Assembly (NCBI GenBank): GCA_020639135.1
Contig: JACKHE010000007.1
Location: forward strand, 1 to 64,000
Length of the DNA stretch: 64,000 nucleotides
Reading direction: 5' to 3'
Source: Phycisphaeraceae bacterium
Lineage (GTDB): Bacteria > Planctomycetota > Phycisphaerae > Phycisphaerales > UBA1924
Positions 58,736 through 64,000 of the stretch are shown here, in pieces. The translations under genes were made by a program, and so were the position numbers. Within the stretch, counting starts at the first letter, position 1. Every line of letters begins with the position of its first letter. The notes below the pieces were generated by a model. That model was not told the DNA's origin. It worked only from the letters and a program-made list of their open reading frames with translations, and did not search any database.

Positions 58736-60904
58736 ATGTCCAAATCCAACTTCGTCAAGGTCGAGCGCGAGATCGCCGGCCGCACCATGACGCTCGAGAC
58801 CGGCCGCGTCGCCAAGCTCGCATCGAGCTGCGTGATCGCGACCTACGGCGGCTCGACGGTGATGGCGACCGTCGTCCGCGCCGATCCCAGGCCCGGGCTC
58901 GACTTCTTCCCGATGCAGGTGGACTACCGCGAGCGCACCAGCGCCGCGGGCAAGTTCCCCGGCGGGTTCCGCAAGCGTGAGGGCGCTCCTAACGAGAAGG
59001 AGATCCTCACCATGCGCATGATCGACCGCCCGATCAGGCCGCTCTTCCCCGACGGCTTCATCGAGGAGATCCAGATCCAGTGCTGGGTCATGAGCCACGA
59101 CACCGAGAACGACACCGACGTGCTGGCCGGCACCGCCGCCTCCGCCGCGCTGGCGATCTCCGACGCCCCCTTCGAGGGGCCCATCGCCACCGTCCGCGTC
59201 GGACGCATCATCACCGATGAGGGTTCGCAGTACGTCCTCAACCCCACCGTCAGCCAGCTGGAGTACTCCGACCTGGACATGGTCCTCTCCGGCCACTGCG
59301 ACGGGGTCAACATGATCGAGATCGGCGCCGCCGAGATGCCCGAGGCCGAGATCCTCGGCGCGATCGAGTTCGGGTACGACGGGATCAAGGAGATCCTGGG
59401 CCTCATCGGCGACCTGACCAAGAAGGCCGGCGTGCCCAAGCGTCCCACCGCGCACTGCGCCCTCCCCGACGAGGACGTCGTCAGCGAGGTGAAGAAGGTC
59501 GCTGAGGCCAAGCTCACCGAGGCCCGGAAGATCCCCGGTAAGGAGGAACGCAACGCCGCGGTCGATGCGATCCGCAAGGAGATCCTCGACGAGCACTTCC
59601 CCGAGAACGAGGAGGGCACGTACGGGCAGTACATGAAGTCCGCCAAGCGCCGCTCGATGGCCAAGGAGGCCTTCCGCACGCTGGAGAAGAAGATCACGCG
59701 CAGGCTGATCCTCGAGCAGTCGCTCCGCGCCGACGGCCGCGCCTTCGACGAAATCCGACCCATCGAGGGCGAGGTCAACGTCTTCGACCAGACGCACGGC
59801 TCGGCGCTCTTCCAGCGCGGCGAGACGCAGTCGCTGGTCACCTGCACGCTCGGCACCGGCAAGGACGAGCAGATCGTTGACGGGCTCACACCCGAGTACG
59901 CCAAGAAGTTCATGCTCCACTACAACTTCCCGCCCTTCTGCGTCGGCGAGGCGGGCAGGATCATGGGCCCGGGACGCCGCGAGATCGGCCACGGCGCCCT
60001 GGCGGAGCGCTCGCTCATGGGAGTGCTCCCCAGCCCCGACGATTTCCCCTACACCATCCGCCTCGTATCGGACATCACCGAGTCCAACGGCTCGTCGTCG
60101 ATGGCCTCCGTCTGCGGCGGCTGCCTGGCGCTGATGGACGCGGGCGTCCCGATCACCAACACCTGCGCCGGAATCTCCGTCGGGCGCTTCTCCGATGACT
60201 CCGGCAAGGAGGTCTTCGTCACCGACATCATCGGCGAGGAGGACTTCTTCGGGGACATGGACTTCAAGGTCTCGGGAACCGTCGAGGGCGTCACCGGCGT
60301 GCAGGTCGATCTCAAGGCGCGCGGCCTGAGCCACGCGCAGCTGACGGCGATCTTCGAGCAGGCGCGCGTCGCCAGGCTCAGGATCATCAAGATCTTGGAG
60401 TCGATCATCGCCGAGCCCCGCGCCGACATCAGCCCCAACGCGCCCAGGCTCATCACCATCCAGGTCGCGCCGGACAAGATCGGCAAGATCATCGGCCCCA
60501 GCGGCAAGACCATCCGCGGGCTCCAGGAGAAGTACAACGTCAAGATCGACATCGAGGACGACGGCACCGTCTTCGTCGCCGCCAAGGACCTCGACTCCAT
60601 CGAGGGCGCCAGGGCCGAGATCGAGGCGATGGGCGCCGAGATCAAGGTCGGTACGGTGTACACCGGCAAGGTCGTCAGCGTGAAGGACTTCGGCGCCTTC
60701 GTCGAGCTGGCGCCCGGCACCGACGGCATGTGCCACATCTCCGAGCTCGACGACGGCTACGTCGGCGCGGTCACCGACGTCGTGAAGGTCGGCGACACGA
60801 TCAAGGTCAAGGTCATCAAGGTCGATGACCAGGGCCGGATCAAGCTCAGCCGCAAGGCCCTTCTCAAGGAGGAATCGGCCCAGCCGGCGGCCGCCGAGGG
60901 CTGA
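58736..60904 (+). CDS. pnp: Polyribonucleotide nucleotidyltransferase (PNPase)
   Basis: 722 residues. Two RNase PH domains (~1-220 and ~320-540), the KH domain (APRLITIQVAPDKIGKIIGP, GKTIRGLQEKYNVKIDIEDD) and the C-terminal S1 domain (VYTGKVVSVKDFGAFVELAP). The active-site segment reads IIGEEDFFGDMDFKVSGT, close to the family ILGDED-LGDMDFKVAGT but with E for the first D. PNPase degrades RNA 3' to 5' with phosphate. It starts 210 nt after rpsO with an independent leader hairpin. Confidence 0.97.
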   Translation: MSKSNFVKVEREIAGRTMTLETGRVAKLASSCVIATYGGSTVMATVVRADPRPGLDFFPMQVDYRERTSAAGKFPGGFRKREGAPNEKEILTMRMIDRPIRPLFPDGFIEEIQIQCWVMSHDTENDTDVLAGTAASAALAISDAPFEGPIATVRVGRIITDEGSQYVLNPTVSQLEYSDLDMVLSGHCDGVNMIEIGAAEMPEAEILGAIEFGYDGIKEILGLIGDLTKKAGVPKRPTAHCALPDEDVVSEVKKVAEAKLTEARKIPGKEERNAAVDAIRKEILDEHFPENEEGTYGQYMKSAKRRSMAKEAFRTLEKKITRRLILEQSLRADGRAFDEIRPIEGEVNVFDQTHGSALFQRGETQSLVTCTLGTGKDEQIVDGLTPEYAKKFMLHYNFPPFCVGEAGRIMGPGRREIGHGALAERSLMGVLPSPDDFPYTIRLVSDITESNGSSSMASVCGGCLALMDAGVPITNTCAGISVGRFSDDSGKEVFVTDIIGEEDFFGDMDFKVSGTVEGVTGVQVDLKARGLSHAQLTAIFEQARVARLRIIKILESIIAEPRADISPNAPRLITIQVAPDKIGKIIGPSGKTIRGLQEKYNVKIDIEDDGTVFVAAKDLDSIEGARAEIEAMGAEIKVGTVYTGKVVSVKDFGAFVELAPGTDGMCHISELDDGYVGAVTDVVKVGDTIKVKVIKVDDQGRIKLSRKALLKEESAQPAAAEG

Positions 60905-60934
60905 TTTCCCGCACGAGAATCGCAGCAACCCCCG

Positions 60935-60965
60935 CCGGGCGATGGAGTTCCATCGCCCGGTTTTT
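60935..60965 (+). terminator. Rho-independent terminator of pnp
   Basis: CCGGGCGATGG-AGTT-CCATCGCCCGG (11-bp stem) followed by TTTTT. Confidence 0.92.
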
Positions 60966-60985
60966 CATTGGCGGTGGGCGAGATG

Positions 60986-61014
60986 TTGACCTTGTGCGGA
61001 AGGTCCGGTAACTT
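60986..61014 (+). promoter_or_regulatory. Candidate promoter of the cold-shock gene
   Basis: TTGACC (-35), 17 nt, TAACTT (-10). Transcription would start near 61021, giving a leader of about 85 nt before the cold-shock protein ATG. Confidence 0.5.
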
Positions 61015-61106
61015 CCGGGTTGGTGACATCGCAACGCGGGGTCGCCGGTTCGCGAGCCGCGCAGCCGGCAGCGGCGGCGACCACAGTCGGGGGGCCGAGG
61101 CGCATC

Positions 61107-61394
61107 ATGAGTGAATCCACAGGCGACCGTTTGGTGGACACCGAGGGTGTGGTGAAGTGGTTCGATCCCAAGAAGGGGTACGGATTCATCGTCGGTCCGG
61201 AGGGGCAGGACATCTTCGCCCACTACTCCAAGATCGAGGGCGACGGGTTCCGCGTGCTCCGCGACGGCTCCACCGTGATCTACGACGCCGAGAAGGGCGA
61301 CAAGGGCTGGAACGCCACCAAGATCGTCCGCAAGGACGAGGTCGAGGTCACCGTCCGCAAGCGCCCCGGCTACTCGCGCTCGCCCCGGCGCTGA
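61107..61394 (+). CDS. Cold-shock domain protein
   Basis: 95 residues from ATG 61107. The cold-shock domain starts at GVVKWFDPKKGYGFIVGPEG (RNP1-like) and continues with QDIFAHYSKIEGDGFRVLRD (RNP2-like) and ends near AEKGDKGWNATKIVRK. A ~12-residue N-terminal addition and a ~20-residue basic tail (VRKRPGYSRSPRR) extend the usual ~67-residue core. RNA chaperone or transcription antiterminator. An upstream in-frame ATG at 61020 is unlikely. Confidence 0.92.
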   Translation: MSESTGDRLVDTEGVVKWFDPKKGYGFIVGPEGQDIFAHYSKIEGDGFRVLRDGSTVIYDAEKGDKGWNATKIVRKDEVEVTVRKRPGYSRSPRR

Positions 61395-61450
61395 GCGCCG
61401 TTCCGGCATGCTGAGGATTCACGAACCACACGGACGTATCGTCTCCGGCC

Positions 61451-62287
61451 GTGCTTGAGCTGCTCGATTTCATCATCGGTGTCCTCGTTGGCCTGGCGGC
61501 CGCCACGCCGGCGATCTTCGTCTGGCGGAAGCGGCTGCTGCGCAGGGCGCGCGCGGCGATCCGCAAGGCGCTGACCGACCAGCGACTGAGCGAGATCGGC
61601 TCGCTGAGCCAGGGCCTGGCGCACGAGATCAAGAACCCGCTCTCGACCATCGGCCTCAACGCGCAGCTGCTCATCGAGCACGCCGAGACACTCCCGATCG
61701 ATGAGGACGAGCGCGAGCCGCTCGTCCGTCGTCTCGGAGCCCTCAGCCGCGAGACGCAGCGGCTCGGCGGGATCGTGGAGGACTTCCTGAACTACGCCGG
61801 CGAGATCCGCGTCGAGCCCCGGCCGATCAATCTCAACGAGCTGATCTCGGAGCTGACGGATTTCTACAGCCCCCAGGCGCAGAGCAAGGGCGTCCGGTTG
61901 CGCACGGACCTCGACGCCTCGCTGCCGAGGTGCCTGGCGGATCCGTCGGCGCTCAAGCAGGCGCTGCTCAACCTGATGATCAACGCGACGGACGCGATGG
62001 AGCGCAACGCCGAGGGCGCCGAGCGCCGCCTGACGATCTCGACACGCCGGGCGCGCAGCGAGGAGGGAGATCCGGTCTGCCGCGTGCGCGTCGAGGACAC
62101 GGGTCCCGGCGTCAAGCCGGAGAACCTGGCGCGGATCTTCCAGCCCTACTTCACCACGCGCAAGGGCGGGGCGGGGCTGGGGCTGGCGATCACCAAGCGG
62201 CTCATCGAGGAGCAGGCGGGGACGATCGATTCAACGCCGAACGAGGGCCCCGGCGCGGCGTTCGAGGTGTCGCTGCCGGAGGCGTGA
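61451..62287 (+). CDS. Membrane-anchored sensor histidine kinase
   Basis: 278 residues from GTG 61451. One N-terminal TM (LDFIIGVLVGLAAATPAIFV) and no sensor domain, then the dimerisation/phospho-acceptor helix LSQGLAHEIKNPLSTIGLNA (H-box) and a HATPase domain: LLNLMINATDAMER (N box), VEDTGPGVKPENLARIFQPY (G1/F) and GGAGLGLAITKRLIEEQAGT (G2). Short NtrB-like kinase; input must come from a partner or the membrane itself. No response regulator is adjacent; mnmG follows 41 nt later. Confidence 0.9.
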   Translation: MLELLDFIIGVLVGLAAATPAIFVWRKRLLRRARAAIRKALTDQRLSEIGSLSQGLAHEIKNPLSTIGLNAQLLIEHAETLPIDEDEREPLVRRLGALSRETQRLGGIVEDFLNYAGEIRVEPRPINLNELISELTDFYSPQAQSKGVRLRTDLDASLPRCLADPSALKQALLNLMINATDAMERNAEGAERRLTISTRRARSEEGDPVCRVRVEDTGPGVKPENLARIFQPYFTTRKGGAGLGLAITKRLIEEQAGTIDSTPNEGPGAAFEVSLPEA

Positions 62288-62328
62288 ACTCCAGAGTGAC
62301 TCGGGGGATGGCCCTACACTCACCCCGA

Positions 62329-64000
62329 ATGAGCACGGACTTCGACATCATCGTCGTCGGCGGCGGCCACGCCGGCGCGGAGGCCGCGTGGGCGGGGGCG
62401 AACCTGGGCGCGCGCGTCGCGCTGGTGACGCTGGACCCGGCGACGATCGGCGTGATGTCGTGCAACCCGGCGATCGGGGGGCTGGCCAAGGGGCAGATCG
62501 TCCGCGAGATCGACGCGATGGGCGGGCTGATGGGCCTCGCCGCCGACGCGACCGGGATCATGTTCAAGACGCTCAACACCTCGCGGGGGCCCGCAGTCTG
62601 GGGGCCCCGCTGCCAGAGCGACAAGCACGACTACGCCGGGTTCATCCGACGTGCGATCGCCTCGCGCGATTCGATCGAGGTGATCGCCGGCGCCTGCGCG
62701 GGGTTCCTGATTGAAAACGATCGCGTGCTGGGGATCCGCGTCGAGCGCGATCGAGAGCGCTTCGGCGTGCGCGCCGGCGCCGTGGTGCTGACCACCGGCA
62801 CCTTCATGCGGGGGCTGCTGCACACCGGGGATTCGACAACCCCGGGCGGACGCATCGGCGAGGCGCCGGCGGATTCGATCTCCGGCGCGCTGCGGGAATC
62901 CGGGTTCGAGCTGCACCGCCTCAAGACCGGCACGCCCCCCAGGCTCGACCGGCGCACGATCAAGTGGGACGAGCTGGAGCCGCAGCTCGGCGACGCGGCC
63001 CCGACGCCCTTCTCCGACCTGACCGACCGCGCCGCGTTCCCGGCGCTCCCGCAGGTCGAGTGCCGCATCACGCAGACGAACGCCGACATCCACGACGTCA
63101 TCCGCGCCAACCTGCACCGCGCGCCGATCTTCAACGGCGCGATCGAGTCGCGCGGCCCCCGGTACTGCCCCTCGATCGAGGACAAGGTCGTGCGGTTCGC
63201 GCAGCGAGAGAGCCACCACGTCTTTCTGGAGCCGGAATCGCTCAGTGACGATTCGATCTACTGCAATGGGATCTCGACCAGCCTCCCCCGCGATGTGCAG
63301 GAGCGGCTCGTCCGGGGGATGCCGGGCTGCGAGGAGGCGGCGGTCCTGCGCTACGGATACGCCGTCGAGTACGACGCGGTGCGTTCGCACCAGATCGACT
63401 GCGTCGGGATGACGGGTCGCGTGCGCGGGCTCTTCCTGGCGGGGCAGATCAACGGCACAACCGGGTACGAGGAGGCGGCTGGGCAGGGGCTGATCGCCGG
63501 GTACAGCGCCGTGAGATTCGCGCGCGGCGAGCCTGCGCGGGCGCTGTCGCGCGACGAGGCGTACCTGGGCGTGATGATGGACGACCTCGTGACGAAGCCA
63601 TTGACGGAGCCCTACCGGATGTTCACGAGCCGGGCGGAGCACCGGCTGATCCTCCGCGCCGACAACAGCCCCGACCGCCTGACGCCGATCGCCGAGGGGC
63701 TGGGGCTGCTGTGCGATGACCGGCGAGCGGCGTTTGAAAACCGCCGAACATCGCTGCAAGAGATCGAATCACGGATCGACCCGGCGCTGGCCCGGGCGAT
63801 CGTCCAGTCAGACTTCACGCACGAGGACATGGCGCGGGCGCTCCCGGACTTCGACCCCGGCGTTCGTCTGACCGCGATGGCCGAGCGCCAGTACCTGGGG
63901 TACATCGAGCGCCAGCGCGCCGAGATCAAACGCCAGTCGGAGCACGAGCGCCGGCGCATCCCGGAGGGGTTCGACTTCGCGCAGGTCACCGGCCTCCGCG
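62329..64000 (+). CDS. mnmG: tRNA uridine-5-carboxymethylaminomethyl modification enzyme MnmG (partial, 3' cut by window end)
   Basis: 557 residues are visible from ATG 62329 and the frame stays open to the last base. FAD-binding motif DIIVVGGGHAGAEAAWAG, then SCNPAIGGLAKGQIVREIDA, GTFMRGLLHTGDSTTPGGRI, LKTGTPPRLDRRTIKWDELE and GQINGTTGYEEAAGQGLIAG. With MnmE it installs the cmnm5 group at U34 of tRNAs. The usual length is ~620-630, so 60-70 residues are missing. Confidence 0.95.
   Translation, partial: MSTDFDIIVVGGGHAGAEAAWAGANLGARVALVTLDPATIGVMSCNPAIGGLAKGQIVREIDAMGGLMGLAADATGIMFKTLNTSRGPAVWGPRCQSDKHDYAGFIRRAIASRDSIEVIAGACAGFLIENDRVLGIRVERDRERFGVRAGAVVLTTGTFMRGLLHTGDSTTPGGRIGEAPADSISGALRESGFELHRLKTGTPPRLDRRTIKWDELEPQLGDAAPTPFSDLTDRAAFPALPQVECRITQTNADIHDVIRANLHRAPIFNGAIESRGPRYCPSIEDKVVRFAQRESHHVFLEPESLSDDSIYCNGISTSLPRDVQERLVRGMPGCEEAAVLRYGYAVEYDAVRSHQIDCVGMTGRVRGLFLAGQINGTTGYEEAAGQGLIAGYSAVRFARGEPARALSRDEAYLGVMMDDLVTKPLTEPYRMFTSRAEHRLILRADNSPDRLTPIAEGLGLLCDDRRAAFENRRTSLQEIESRIDPALARAIVQSDFTHEDMARALPDFDPGVRLTAMAERQYLGYIERQRAEIKRQSEHERRRIPEGFDFAQVTGLR

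Noticed and set aside
56756..60928. A 1390-codon open frame on the minus strand across pnp, rpsO and the aminotransferase
   Set aside because: The 3' part is the real aminotransferase in the same frame; the rest is antisense to pnp and rpsO, has a composition typical of GC-rich shadow frames (D/L/V/G repeats) and matches no family.

Overview
The window looks like a chromosomal segment of a Gram-negative, GC-rich planctomycete, most likely of the class Phycisphaerae. The reasons are: several secreted proteins ending in a type I dockerin-like tail (D-N-DG--DTADLGILLG-FG), a short C-terminal sorting tail of the PTPG...RRRR type, Cys-rich GACC-PDGSC repeats, many lipoproteins, and a sigma-70 family factor with an unusual N-terminus. 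Taxonomy is inferred from these traits only. Coding is dense on both strands, many genes overlap by 1-11 nt, and TTG/GTG starts with good Shine-Dalgarno (SD) sequences are common. I saw no tRNA, rRNA, CRISPR array, insertion sequence or phage gene.

Layout. 0-3.1 kb: two tandem dockerin-tailed secreted proteins and a PEP-CTERM-like protein. 3.3-7.0 kb: fumarase and a haem-motif chemoreceptor. 7.3-13.8 kb: a tripartite MacAB-TolC-like exporter with two permeases. 13.9-18.6 kb: CsrA, a NifU-like scaffold, a lipoprotein with a JAB-like C-terminus, an M48 protease, and DapF. 18.7-22.0 kb: a three-gene set resembling an ATP-citrate lyase split into its parts (succinyl-CoA-synthetase-like beta and alpha subunits plus a citryl-CoA-lyase-like protein). 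22-32.9 kb: two acetyltransferases, a degenerate HD protein, DUF488, an aconitase/homoaconitase-family enzyme, an isocitrate-type dehydrogenase, MmgE/PrpD, Cu/Zn SOD, and two lipoproteins with a tyrosine-phosphatase-like fold (one lacks the catalytic Cys). 33-41.6 kb: an arginine-succinyltransferase-type catabolic cluster (AstA, AstD, AstC-like aminotransferase, M20 hydrolase) with a Tat-exported flavin oxidase and a ureohydrolase. 41.6-46.6 kb: a DUF4097-like lipoprotein, a DUF2802-like protein, TilS, a sigma factor, and Fe/Mn SOD. 46.7-51.5 kb: a modular multicopper oxidase, a beta-helix protein and a GPP34-family protein. 51.5-56.8 kb: a SpoIIE-type phosphatase, RF2 with a programmed +1 frameshift, and an STN-like protein/ECF sigma/putative anti-sigma trio. 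56.8-64 kb: an aminotransferase, rpsO-pnp, a cold-shock protein, a histidine kinase, and mnmG cut by the window end.

The most interesting points are the split citrate-cleavage trio beside other tricarboxylate enzymes, the RF2 frameshift site that uses UAA instead of UGA, the possible STN-domain/ECF-sigma signalling trio, and the variant arginine-catabolism cluster without a visible AstB.
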